Shown here: positions 1 through 10,300 of the stretch, piece by piece
Position numbering within the stretch: position 1 is the stretch's first letter
Layout of the letters: each line of letters begins with the position of its first letter
Origin: Mesorhizobium carmichaelinearum
GTDB lineage: Bacteria; Pseudomonadota; Alphaproteobacteria; Rhizobiales; Rhizobiaceae
Length of the DNA: 37,806 nucleotides
Reading direction: 5' to 3'
Assembly (NCBI RefSeq): GCF_900199455.1
Contig: NZ_FZQR01000043.1
Coordinates: forward strand, 1 to 37,806
Position numbers and translations under genes: made by a program
Notes under the pieces: generated by a model
Seen by the model: only the letters and a program-made list of their open reading frames with translations
Database searches by the model: none
What the model was told of the DNA's origin: nothing

Positions 1-144
1 GTCGCCTGGTTGGTCAATGACGAGGCCCTGATAGGCGAAGGCCGTCCTTTGCCCGGCACCAAAATTGCCGCGCTGATCGAGATGCTGGAGCCGGAAGAGG
101 AAAGCGAAAGGACCCGTTCCGACGGGCTCGCTTCATCTCACTGA
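1..144 (+). CDS. C-terminal end of an unidentified protein (partial)
   Basis: The window opens inside a reading frame that runs 47 codons to a TGA at 142-144. The end reads VNDEALIGEGRPLPGTKIAA followed by an acidic, polar tail. The IG-G-P-P-T spacing faintly resembles the end of class IV aminotransferases (pyridoxal-phosphate enzymes), but too little is present to assign a family. Its stop lies a few bases past the stop of the convergent usg remnant, so the two genes meet tail to tail. No start or domain is visible, so no function is claimed. Confidence 0.5.
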   Translation, partial: VAWLVNDEALIGEGRPLPGTKIAALIEMLEPEEESERTRSDGLASSH

Positions 145-412
145 ATGGCAAAGACGCCGTCGATCGGGTCCATTCAGATGGTTTGATCAAGCGATGGTGG
201 GCGACGCGCACGGAATATGCAGCGCGCCGTCCAGTTCGCGCTCCCAGAAGCCGAGAAAGCCTTTCAGCGTCGGGAATTCCGGAGCAAGGTCGTAAGGCCT
301 GCCAGACATAAAGCTGCAGCAAGCTCGCATGATCGGGAAGGTGATAGTGGATCTCCGCGGTCGTGAGCCCATAGCCCTTCATTTGCAGCCGGAATTCCCT
401 GCGACCATGCAA
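138..412 (-). pseudogene. usg: usg family gene, broken by three frame changes
   Basis: Read on the minus strand from ATG at 412, the protein begins MHGRREFRLQMKGYGLTTAE and continues to LLQLYVWQ, which matches the start of the small (about 90 aa) alphaproteobacterial Usg family. An extra T near 294-298 shifts the frame: YDLAPEFPTLKGFLGFWERE then appears one frame over. About two extra bases near 217-221 return it to the first frame (SVRVAHHRLIKPSEW). A third change near 170-175 is needed to reach DPIDGVFAIQ and the family-like stop at 138-140. All parts of the family are therefore present and in order, but no frame is continuous. Usg function is poorly known; it has been linked by position to tryptophan or phosphoribosylanthranilate genes. 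Three indels in 270 bp mean either recent decay or local sequence error. Confidence 0.8.
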
Positions 413-433
413 ATCTCCTCTGTCAAAGCCGGG

Positions 434-781
434 TCACGAGTCGAGCCTGATCGTGTCAGCGTTTTGCGGCTGACGATCACCCGCCATGGACGCGTTGCGC
501 CGGATGTCATCCAGGCTGCACAAAGCGTCCATGATCGCGTCGAAAGTCACGGCCGATGCAGCCCCCGGCGGCTTGCGCAGCGCCGGCATCGATTCGACCG
601 CGCAGGCATCCGATGCCCACGACGACAGGATCGCCCGCTTTTCCTGGACGTCGAGCGCGTCGTCTTTCAGCACATCGTCGGGGTGGCTGAAAAATCGTGA
701 CGGGTCGAGCAGCCGGTCGATGAACAGATCAGAGGTTTCTGGGGCGACCGAGGGGATGATTGGCAATACGCTTCGTTCCAT
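434..781 (-). CDS. Small conserved-type hypothetical protein, divergent from groESL
   Basis: A 115-residue acidic soluble protein. The start at 781 is chosen because GGAGG lies 6 bases upstream of ATG; the frame is open for 23 more codons without a comparable ribosome site. Its centre reads LDPSRFFSHPDDVLKDDALD, then EKRAILSSWASDACAVESMP, a pattern I recognise from small uncharacterised rhizobial proteins without assigned function. No signal peptide, membrane segment or catalytic motif is visible. It is transcribed away from groES, and a possible heat-shock-type promoter (862-891) reads toward it, so stress induction is a reasonable inference. Confidence 0.75.
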   Translation of the reverse strand: MERSVLPIIPSVAPETSDLFIDRLLDPSRFFSHPDDVLKDDALDVQEKRAILSSWASDACAVESMPALRKPPGAASAVTFDAIMDALCSLDDIRRNASMAGDRQPQNADTIRLDS

Positions 782-861
782 CGATGTCCTCCGCTTCCAA
801 ATATCTCCTTGAGATTTGACTCCTTTTGGATGGCACTGCGAATGGCCCATCCTGCGCGATA

Positions 862-891
862 AAATTTGGAAGAATGATCCAAAATTTCAAG
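862..891 (-). promoter_or_regulatory. Possible RpoH (sigma-32 type) promoter for the 434-781 gene
   Basis: On the minus strand CTTGAAA (885-891) is followed after 15 bases by CCAAATTT (862-869). This resembles the heat-shock sigma factor consensus (CTTGAAA, then a CCCATNT-like box). The predicted transcript would begin near 855, about 75 bases before the start codon of the small gene. The second box is imperfect. Confidence 0.35.
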
Positions 892-938
892 ACCCATTGT
901 GCGGCCGAAGGCGATAATAGACCAACGAATGCAACGCG

Positions 939-965
939 CTAGCACTCTCGCCTGTCGAGTGCCAA
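939..965. promoter_or_regulatory. CIRCE element (HrcA operator) upstream of groES
   Basis: CTAGCACTC, nine spacer bases, then GAGTGCCAA. This matches the CIRCE inverted repeat TTAGCACTC-N9-GAGTGCTAA with one change in each arm. CIRCE is bound by the HrcA repressor, which is itself kept active by GroEL, so it sets up feedback control of the chaperonin operon. It lies about 150 bases before the groES start. No hrcA gene is in the window. Confidence 0.9.
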
Positions 966-1114
966 AATTTTTGCGGCGGCCTCTTGAAAACCGAATAATC
1001 CAAAACCAGATCGTTTCGCGCGCGATGCCGAAAGGATCACGCTCCCCGCGCCGGATTCGTTCGGAGGCGGTGCGGAGGACTTTTTAAGAAGCGTTAGACT
1101 ATGAGGAGAACGAC

Positions 1115-1429
1115 ATGGCGTTCCGTCCATTACACGACCGTATCCTGGTCCGCCGCATCGAGGCCGAAGAAAAGACGGCCGGCGGCATTATCATTCCAGA
1201 CACCGCCAAGGAAAAGCCGCAGGAAGGCGAGGTCATCGCCGCCGGACCAGGCGCCCGCGACGACGCCGGCCAGCTGCAGCCGCTCGACGTCAAGGTCGGC
1301 GATCGCATCCTGTTCGGCAAATGGTCCGGCACGGAAATCAGGCTTAGTGGCGAGGATCTCCTGATCATGAAGGAGAGCGACGTCATGGGCGTGGTCGAGG
1401 CCGAAGCGCAGGCCAGAAAAGCCGCCTGA
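1115..1429 (+). CDS. groES: Co-chaperonin GroES
   Basis: 104 residues, the usual length for the 10-kDa heptameric lid of the GroEL folding chamber in the cytoplasm. The N-terminus FRPLHDRILVRRIEAEEKTA, the mobile loop GGIIIPDTAKEKPQEGEV and the IVAAGPGARD-like turn followed by VKVGDRILFGKWSGTEI are canonical. GAGGA precedes the ATG. A short tail of Ala/Glu/Lys (EAEAQARKAA) extends a little past the usual end. It is the first gene of the groES-groEL operon, with CIRCE upstream and groEL 57 bases downstream. Rhizobia typically carry several groESL copies, so this may be one of several. Confidence 0.97.
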   Translation: MAFRPLHDRILVRRIEAEEKTAGGIIIPDTAKEKPQEGEVIAAGPGARDDAGQLQPLDVKVGDRILFGKWSGTEIRLSGEDLLIMKESDVMGVVEAEAQARKAA

Positions 1430-1486
1430 GCGGGACTGGAAACATACCAATTAACCAATTAGCTGCCTGGAAAGGAGTGATACAAC

Positions 1487-3118
<1,632 letters not shown>

Positions 3119-3130
3119 CCAAAAAACTCA

Positions 3131-3155
3131 GTCCGCACCCCGCGTGGGCGCGGAC
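3131..3155 (+). terminator. Hairpin just after groEL
   Basis: GTCCGC-A-CCC (3131-3140) pairs with GGG-C-GCGGAC (3146-3155) around a five-base loop, nine pairs with one mismatch. There is no T tract after it, so it could be a weak terminator, a processing site or an mRNA-stabilising hairpin between groEL and the next gene. Confidence 0.4.
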
Positions 3156-3178
3156 ACCTCTGACAGATGGGTGACGCC

Positions 3179-3400
3179 ATGAACATGATGAATTTCAACG
3201 TAATCCCGCCGCCCTCGGGCGCGGCCACCGATCTGAATTACGAAGCGGACCTGAAGGTTGCGCTCGATGCGGTTCTGGCGGACTTGCTCGACAGAACGGA
3301 GGCTGCGGGGTGGGACCGGCGGAAAGCGGCGTATACGATTATGTTTCTGGCCGCGCGCAATCTCGCGGATACCAAACCGAGTCCTGAAAACGGAGCTTGA
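3179..3400 (+). CDS. Small hypothetical protein downstream of groEL
   Basis: 73 residues from the ATG at 3179, chosen because GGTGA lies four bases upstream; an in-frame ATG at 3167 has no visible ribosome site. The protein carries an amphipathic helical core, ADLKVALDAVLADLLDRTEA, then WDRRKAAYTIMFLAARNLAD. It has no membrane segment, signal peptide or recognised domain. It lies 60 bases after groEL in the same direction and may be read through from the heat-shock operon, but the hairpin between them may lower that. The function is unknown. Confidence 0.6.
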   Translation: MNMMNFNVIPPPSGAATDLNYEADLKVALDAVLADLLDRTEAAGWDRRKAAYTIMFLAARNLADTKPSPENGA

Positions 3401-3414
3401 ATGGGCTGAGAAAG

Positions 3415-3439
3415 CGCCGCGCCCGCTCGGGGCGCGGCG
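3415..3439 (+). terminator. GC-rich hairpin after the small groEL-linked gene
   Basis: CGCCGCGCCC-like arm 3415-3424 pairs perfectly with 3430-3439 around a five-base loop: ten G-C-rich pairs. It lies 15 bases past the stop codon at 3400. No T tract follows on the plus strand, so termination may be Rho-assisted. Confidence 0.5.
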
Positions 3440-3571
3440 GCTCTGAAAATCGAACGGGCGCATACCGACACAATTCGAAGGTTCGACCTGCTTGGTCCGT
3501 TCCAACGAAAGCGAACCCGATAGCCAGCCGGCCGCGCCGATAGGAGGAATTTAGAGTTTCGGGGTCGAAAA

Positions 3572-4309
3572 ATGACAATGCGATCGTCTAGACATATCGG
3601 CGCGTTCGCCGCCCTTTATTTCGTTTTCGCTCCCATGCCGGCGATGCCGGCCACGCCGCAGCCTGTTATAGGCGCGAACACCGAGCGGCCGCTCGCCGAC
3701 GTGCTTGAGCAAGTGACCCCAGCGGTGGTCAATATCGCCGTTACTTCGAGTTCATCTGCCGAAACCAATCCGCTCTACAACGATCCCTTCTTCCGGCGCT
3801 ATTTCAACATGCCTGAGGCGCAGCCGCGGCTTAGTGCGGGTTCCGGCGTCATCGTCGATGCCGAAAAGGGTCTTATCCTGACCAATCATCACGTCGTCGC
3901 CGATGCCAGCGAGATCTCGGTGACGCTCAAGGATCGCCGCCGTTTCAAAGCAGAACTTATCGGCAGCGATCAGGCGACTGACATTGCCCTAATCAGGATC
4001 AACGCGAGCAAGCTCACGGCGCTTCCTTTCGGCAATTCCGACACGCTTCGTGTCGGCGATACCGTCGTGGCGATCGGCAATCCCTTTGGCCTTGGTCAGA
4101 CAGTGACATCCGTATCGTGAGTGCGCTCGGCCCAGACCGATGCCTCGATCAACCCTGGTAATTCGGGCGGGGCGCTCGTAACAGCGGATGGCAAGCTGGT
4201 CGGCATAAACACCGCGATCATAGCGCCGGCCGGCGGCAATGTTGGCAACCCTGACCTGCCTGGGTCGTCAGGCAATTCAACTCGCGACACGCCACTCGCA
4301 ACGGTGTAG
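3572..4309 (+). pseudogene. Do/DegP-type periplasmic serine protease remnant
   Basis: The first 182 codons encode a signal peptide (hydrophobic stretch AFAALYFVFAPMPAMPA, cleavage probably after PA) and the first part of a trypsin-like HtrA domain. Catalytic His is in LTNHHVVADA and Asp in DQATDIALIRI. The frame stops at TGA 4118-4120, right after GLGQTVTSVS. The next 62 codons in the same frame carry the catalytic Ser in TDASINPGNSGGALV and then GINTAIIAPAGGNVG. Compared with the family, a short deletion after TSVS creates the stop and a second deletion removes about 15 residues (the SALGR to NFIQ loop) before TDAS. After residue GGNVG the match ends and both PDZ domains are missing. The gene cannot make a complete protease; family members degrade misfolded envelope proteins. 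Confidence 0.85.
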
Positions 4310-4321
4310 TGTCATATCTTG

Positions 4322-4340
4322 GAGAGGCGCAACGCCTCTC
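4322..4340 (+). terminator. Short perfect hairpin ahead of the kinase gene
   Basis: GAGAGGCG (4322-4329) and CGCCTCTC (4333-4340) are exact complements around a three-base loop CAA, and CTTTT follows six bases later. It sits between the protease remnant and the kinase start at 4358. It may terminate transcription from the left or fold in the kinase leader. Confidence 0.45.
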
Positions 4341-4357
4341 GTTCGGCTTTTACGCCC

Positions 4358-5428
4358 ATGTTCCATCCCATCGCGAATATCGAAGATGCGCAGACGCTGG
4401 CGCAGGCGATCGTCAACACGATCGCCGAGCCGTTCCTCGTGCTTGATGAGCAGTTCCGCGTGCTGGCAGCCAGCCGCTCCTTCTACCAGACCTTCGAGGT
4501 CGACCCTGAGCAGACGCGCGGCTCGCTACTTTACGCACTTGGCGATGGCCAGTGGGACATTCCCGCCCTTCGGCTGCTACTCGAGACGATCATCCCCGAG
4601 AAGACCGCGATGGACGGCTTCGAGGTCGAGCATGACTTCCCGCAGATCGGCCGTCGCACTATGCTGCTCAACGCCCGTAAGGTGCTCTACGACCACAGTT
4701 CAGCCATCACCATCCTGCTGGCCTTCAATGACATCACGGCGCGCCGTGTGATCGAGAAGGAAAAGGAGGAACTCCTCAAGCGCACGGAAGATTTGCTCAA
4801 CCAGAAGGACGTGCTGCTGCGCGAAATGGAGCATCGGGTTGCCAACAGCCTGCAGATCATCGCCAGCATCCTGTTGCTGAAGGCTCGGAACGTCACCTCG
4901 GAAGAGACGCGTCAGCATCTCAAGGATGCTCATCAGCGCGTGCTATCGGTGGCGGAAGTGCAGCGCCATCTGCACACTTCGGCCGGTGTCGATGAGATCG
5001 ACGTTGGCTCCTATTTGCCGAAATTATGCAGCAGCCTGGCCTCGTCCATGGTCGGCGAAGCCCAGCCGATCGCCGTCAACGTGACAGCGGAAGACGGCAG
5101 GATGGACTCGCAACGGGCCGTCAGCCTTGGGCTGATCGTCACCGAACTCGTGCTCAATGCGATCAAGTATGCCTTTCCGAAGGAGAGGGCCGGCGCCCGT
5201 ATTCAGGTCACCTACGAGACTGCCGGCAGCGACTGGAAACTGACGGTTTCGGACAATGGTATCGGCAAGATCGCGAACGATGTGCCAAATACCGGCCTCG
5301 GCACGGCGATCGTCGAGGCGCTCGTGAAGCAGTTGGAGGCCAGGGTCGATGTCGTCAGCGATGCTGGCGGCACCAGTGTATCGGTTACCAGGGCGACATT
5401 TACCTCACGGGTTCCTCGGGCGGCGTGA
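4358..5428 (+). CDS. PAS-domain sensor histidine kinase, HisKA_2/HWE-like type
   Basis: 356 residues from ATG 4358; the frame is open further upstream but only from a TTG at 4319 inside a hairpin. An N-terminal PAS-like domain (about 15-130: AEPFLVLDEQFRVLAASRSF to ITARR) is followed by a coiled linker and the phosphoacceptor region LLREMEHRVANSLQIIASIL with His159. The ATPase part has an N box TELVLNAIKYAF (Asn267), a G1 box VSDNGIGK (299-303) and a G2-like NTGLGTAIVEAL. There is no signal peptide or membrane segment, so it is cytoplasmic. Such kinases in alphaproteobacteria often act in light, redox or general stress signalling through PhyR-type or orphan regulators. No response regulator is adjacent, so the partner is unknown. 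Confidence 0.88.
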   Translation: MFHPIANIEDAQTLAQAIVNTIAEPFLVLDEQFRVLAASRSFYQTFEVDPEQTRGSLLYALGDGQWDIPALRLLLETIIPEKTAMDGFEVEHDFPQIGRRTMLLNARKVLYDHSSAITILLAFNDITARRVIEKEKEELLKRTEDLLNQKDVLLREMEHRVANSLQIIASILLLKARNVTSEETRQHLKDAHQRVLSVAEVQRHLHTSAGVDEIDVGSYLPKLCSSLASSMVGEAQPIAVNVTAEDGRMDSQRAVSLGLIVTELVLNAIKYAFPKERAGARIQVTYETAGSDWKLTVSDNGIGKIANDVPNTGLGTAIVEALVKQLEARVDVVSDAGGTSVSVTRATFTSRVPRAA

Positions 5429-6065
5429 TACCGGTTCCATAGCGCAGCGCTCAAAACTGGTGCTCTGCGATGACAATCCACAGGGATCGGATGCTCAACA
5501 GCCGCACTACAGTAGGGTTCATGATCCGTTCGCCCTTAGCGTACGATTTCGCACTGCTCTTGTTCCGACCCCACGTTAGTCACTACCTGGATGCAGGTAG
5601 TCGTCCCAGAACTGTCAATTTGTCTCCCCCGATCGGCCCTCACTCCGATAAGTAATCGAGCATAAAGTCAATCTCCAACCGGATCAGGCAATACTATTTC
5701 CTGTATTTAACACTTGAAGGTCCAGTACATTCCAATTGTGGTTTTTGCGACGCCCTGAACCTGAGCACCTGTTTCTCCCTTGGCTGATCGTGCTGGAACC
5801 GGCGTCAGTCGCAGGCATGCAAGAACCGCTTCCGTCGAGCGGTCGAAAGTACGACCGACGATCCACGCAAGGCGAGCGACGTCAACCTATGGTCGGCAAT
5901 CATGTGGTGGATCAGGCAACGATATGTCACCCGTTTGCGGCCGGTCGCCAGGCTCGGCTGAGCTTCAACCCTATCCCAAGCAATGGAGGCCAATACGGCG
6001 TCGCGCGAAATTCACCTACCAAACCGCGATCGAACATCGGTATGTTCGTGGGCGGAGACCGCCGA
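5429..6065. other. 637-bp stretch without a confident gene
   Basis: Short open frames on both strands have no family resemblance I recognise and no good ribosome sites. ACTACCTG (5582-5589) and CAGGTAGT (5594-5601) form a perfect eight-base inverted repeat with a four-base loop, a possible operator or small hairpin. The frame of the downstream nuclease is open back to 5736, so an N-terminal extension cannot be formally excluded, but its translation is rich in Arg, Pro and Gly and unlike the family. Confidence 0.5.
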
Positions 6066-7325
6066 ATGGTATTTCGATTCGTACATACCGCCGACATTCA
6101 TCTCGACTCGCCACTGCGTTCGCTGGCGATGCGAAACCCCGACCTTGCCGAACTTGTCGGAGACGCAAGCCGTCAGGCATTTGTCTCGATCGTGGATCTC
6201 TGCCTTGCGGAACGTGTCGAGGCCCTGGTCATTGCCGGCGATCTCTATGATGGCGATCAGACGTCGATGAAAACGGCGCGGTTTCTGGCGTCACAGATGA
6301 CACGACTTCACCAAGCCGGCATCAGGGTTTTCAAGATCCGTGGCAATCATGACGCCATGTCGCGGATATCGAAACAGCTCGTGTTCCCTGACACGGTCAC
6401 GATTTTCGGCGGCCGTCCCCAGTCAGTGCTGCAGACAGCAGGCGGGCTCGACGTCATGTTCAATGGCTTGAGCTTTGCCAGCCCCAAGGCACCGGAAAGT
6501 CTGCTGCCAAAGTACCCTGCTGGCCGTGAAGGCGCGGTCAATGTCGGCATCATGCATACGAGCCTGGCCGGATCGCCCGGCCACGACGTCTACGCTCCCT
6601 GCAGCGTCGCTGACCTGCACAGCCATGGCTTCGACTACTGGGCCCTTGGGCACATCCATATCCGCCAAGTCCACCCCGGGGTGAGCACCGTGGTGATGCC
6701 AGGAATTCCACAGGGCAGGGACATCAACGAGGCCGGAGAGAAATCCGTCACCCTGGTGACGATACGGGACGACCGCACCATAGAGATCGAGGAAAGGTTG
6801 ACCAGTATCGCGCAATTCGAGCGGGTGAACGTCGACCTGACCGAAACGGTGGAATGGTCCGAAGTTGTCGGGCGAATCCGCTCTGCGCTTGAAGATGTGC
6901 GCGCCTTCGTCAGGGCCCGTCATGTTGTGGTCCGTCTCGGCCTGACCGGGGCGTCACCTATATCCTGGGCGCTGATCCGTGACCGCGACCTACTGCTCGC
7001 AGAAGCTGAGCAGGTCGCGGAACAGATGGGGGACACCTGGGTGGAGAAGCTCGAACTTAACGTTTCTCCATACGCAGCCGAAGCATCCGAGGGCGTCGCT
7101 GATCCGATTTTCGAACTCGCTCAATCCATGCGCGCCGATGCCAGCTCGGAAGCTTTCCGCGCTGAGGCGAGGGCGTTGGTCCAGAAGATGATCGCGGATC
7201 TTCCGCCTGACGGGCGTGATTTCGCCGGCAAAGACGAGGCTGAGCTGGAGTTGTTCCTCGACAGGGTGCTTGCCAACGGTGCCGACCTGGTCACCGCCCG
7301 CCTCAAGGCCGGTGGGTCAGAATGA
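6066..7325 (+). CDS. Metallophosphoesterase, YhaO/SbcD-like DNA exonuclease
   Basis: 419 residues from ATG 6066, chosen because GGAG lies eight bases upstream and the metal-site strand begins immediately (MVFRFVHTADIHLDSPLRSL). The two-metal phosphoesterase signature is complete: D-x-H at 10-12, GDLYD near 58-62, GNHD at 93-96, an HTS in GIMHTSLAG, and GHIHIRQ. Proteins of this group (DNA repair exonuclease, YhaO in Bacillus) are Mre11/SbcD relatives that cut DNA ends and work with an SMC-like ATPase partner. That partner is encoded directly downstream, overlapping by four bases (ATGA), so the two are translationally coupled. The C-terminal part after about residue 280 is the less conserved capping and partner-binding region. 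Confidence 0.92.
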   Translation: MVFRFVHTADIHLDSPLRSLAMRNPDLAELVGDASRQAFVSIVDLCLAERVEALVIAGDLYDGDQTSMKTARFLASQMTRLHQAGIRVFKIRGNHDAMSRISKQLVFPDTVTIFGGRPQSVLQTAGGLDVMFNGLSFASPKAPESLLPKYPAGREGAVNVGIMHTSLAGSPGHDVYAPCSVADLHSHGFDYWALGHIHIRQVHPGVSTVVMPGIPQGRDINEAGEKSVTLVTIRDDRTIEIEERLTSIAQFERVNVDLTETVEWSEVVGRIRSALEDVRAFVRARHVVVRLGLTGASPISWALIRDRDLLLAEAEQVAEQMGDTWVEKLELNVSPYAAEASEGVADPIFELAQSMRADASSEAFRAEARALVQKMIADLPPDGRDFAGKDEAELELFLDRVLANGADLVTARLKAGGSE

Positions 7326-10300
7326 GGCTCCGGCGACTTGATCTCGTTCGCTATGGCAAGTTCACCGACAGGGCGATCGACTTCGGGCCAAAACCGGAAT
7401 CCGGTGCCGACCTGCATATCGTGTTCGGCCTGAACGAAGCCGGCAAGTCGACCGCGCTTTCCGGCTATCTCGATCTGCTGTTCGGCATCGAGGAACGCAG
7501 CCGCTACAATTTCCTGCACGAATACGGCGCGATGCGCATCGGCGGTGTGCTCGAACTCGGCGGCGCTGAGCACACGTTCACACGCACGAAGCAGCGCACC
7601 AACTCATTGCTGAACGCGACTGGCCAACCGGTCAGCGAGATGGCGATATCAGCGCATCTCGCCGGGCTGTCTCGCGACGCATACGAGACCATGTTCTCGT
7701 TGGACGACGAAACGTTGGAAGCAGGTGGAAAATCGATCCTGGAGTCGCGCGGCGACCTGGGCAAGCTGCTGTTCACGGCCAGCGCCGGCCTCGGGCACGC
7801 AAGCGATACATTGAGCGTGCTGGAGGCCGAAGCGGACAGGCTCTATCGCAAGCAGGCACATGGAACCGAGCTTGCGCTGCTCAAAAAGCGACTTGCGGAA
7901 CTGAAGTCCGGGAAGGAGGCGATCGACACTTTGGCGTCGACGTTCGAAACTCTCGAGACAGAGCGTCTGGACGCGACGGAAAAATACGACCGCTCCATCG
8001 CCGAACGGTCGGTGCTGTCGGCTCGGCTCGATACGATCGCAAAGTATCTTCGCGCGATCCCGATCCTTGCTGATATCCGACGTAAGGAAGCCCAACTGGC
8101 CGAGTTGCCCGAGATCGCTTCACCGTCACGCACCTGGACCGGCAGTGTCGCCGACATGATCGAGGCCGACGCCAGTCTGAGAACGCGGCTGTCCGCGAGC
8201 GTGGACGAGCTTAAGCGGGTGACGACGAAAGTCGCATCGGTCGATGTGGACGCGGTGATTCTTGCGATTTCCGAACGGGTTCGCGGCCTAGCTGACCGCA
8301 AGGTGCGCCACGTCTCAGCCGGCCTGGACTTACCAAGTCGCAGGACGGAGCTGCAAATCCTCGACAATGCCGTGGCGAGTTGCCTTGCCGCCCTTGGAAG
8401 GACCTCCGAGCCAGACCCTGCCATATTGCTTTTGCCTGCTGCAACCATTGGTGCTGTTCGCACCATGGTCGAGCAGCGATCCGGGATCGTTACCAGCGTG
8501 CGCGTCGCGCGCGACGAGGCTGCGGCAGCTGCTGATGCCCTTCAGGCGGCACGCGAGCGGGTCGGCGAAGAACGGGCCGTGCCCGAACCTGCCAGGGCAA
8601 GGCTGGTTTCGGCTTTGTCTACGGCAAAGGCCAGCGGGTACATGAAGGAGATCAAGGCGGCACGCGAAGCCGCCGATGCCGGTGCAATTCTATGGGAGGC
8701 CGCGATCGCGCGCTTGCACCCCTGGTCGGGCGACGCTCAGGCACTGGCCAGGGTCGCCATTCCCAATGCTGCGCGGCTTGGCGCATGGAAGGCGCTGGTA
8801 GCAGAGCTGAGAAAAAGCAGGGCCGTCCTTTCCGAACGTCTTGTCGAGCACCAGGGCAATCACGATTTGCTGTCAGCACAGCTGGATGCCCTTCGTGCCT
8901 TGGTCGATGTGAACGACGACGAAGCGGCCGCCGCCGCTCGGCGCGCCCGGGACGAGGCCTGGGCGCGGCATCGCGATGACCTTACTGGCGAAACGGCGGA
9001 CGAGTTCGCGGCAGCACTGGCTCGAGATGACAGTGTTGGAGCAGGCCGTCTGGCCAACGCGCGGGAGCTCGTTGAGATTCGCACGGCAAGCCGCAGCCTC
9101 GCTGAAACCGCTGCCACCATCGCGCATGCGCGAGACCAACTTGCGCGCAACAGCTCGGACCGGGAGGCCGTGCTCTCGGAAATTCGCGCAGCGGCAAGTG
9201 ACCTGCTCGGAGAGTGCCAGGAAACTTCTCCCGAACGGCTAATCGAACTGATCGAGGACCGCATTACTGCCCGGATCGATGCGCTCGCGGCCTGGGAGGA
9301 GATCGAGCTTGCCCGCAAGAAAGCCGAGCGGGCGGTTGATGAGAGAGACCAAATACGGCTGGAGCTGAGCGGGGCTCTGGCGAGTGTCGGCGTCGGTTCA
9401 GATCCCGCCGACAGCCTTGAGACGGTCATGGCCGTGGCAGAGTTGTTCCTTGACAGGCAATTCAAGGTGGACGCCGAGCGTACCGAGACGCTCAAAACAG
9501 TTGGGGCACGGCAAGAGGATTTGGCCGCCAGGCGTCGAGCCGTCGACGTGGCAGAGCGGCGCGAGGATGAATGGCTAGCCGGCGTTGCCGAAGCGCTCAA
9601 GGGCACCTGGCTTGAGAGCGGCATCTCGGCGCCCGGCGTCGGCGGCGTCCTCGATCAATTGGCTGAACTGTCAAAAAGTCTTCAAGACCGGGACGCCATG
9701 CAGCTCCGAATAGAGAAGATGGAGGCCGACAGGGACAATTTCCTGGTCGAGGTTACCGCCGTTGCAGCCCTAGCGGGCCAGGTGGCCGACGACGACGAAC
9801 CCGAACAGCTGGCGATCCGGCTTGCCGAGCGCCTGGAGCGCGCCGAGCGCACGCGCGAGGCCAAGGCAAATCTCGTCAATGACCTGCAGCGCCTGCAGGA
9901 AGCGCGTGAGATCCTCGATGCCGAGATTTCGGCACATGAGCGCCGCAAAAACGAGGTCCTGAGCGTCTTTGGCGTGGCCACGCTATCCGAAGTCGTGCAA
10001 CGCGACGAACTGCTGCGTGACAGGGATCGCCTGCGCACAACCGTGGCCGAACTTGAGGAGCAGGTGTCGTCCGAGCTCGCGGTGGAAGGGTTCGAGCAGG
10101 CGCGTTCGATATTGGATGCTGTCGATCTCGACAGTCTTGCAATCGAGAAGGCTGAGGCCGAACAAAGGCTTCGCGCTTCTGACGAGGCGATACAGCAGCA
10201 GCTCATTCGACAGACGCGCGCGACCGACAAGCTGGACGCCATTGGCGGCGACAGCGCCGTTGCCCGAATAGATGCCGAACGGCGCACCGTCCTTCTGGAA

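Noticed and set aside
983..1011. CTTGAAAA followed by CCAGAT as an RpoH promoter for groES
   Set aside because: The spacer is 19 bases and the second box is poor; CIRCE is the only control I can support on that side.
5736..6065. 110-codon N-terminal extension of the YhaO-like nuclease
   Set aside because: The extension has no family similarity and a good ribosome site with the canonical first strand lies at 6066.
9682..10287. 201-codon Ser/Arg-rich open frame on the minus strand inside the YhaN-like gene
   Set aside because: It is antisense to the coiled-coil coding region; the repeated Ser and Arg come from reverse reading of Glu/Ala/Asp codons.
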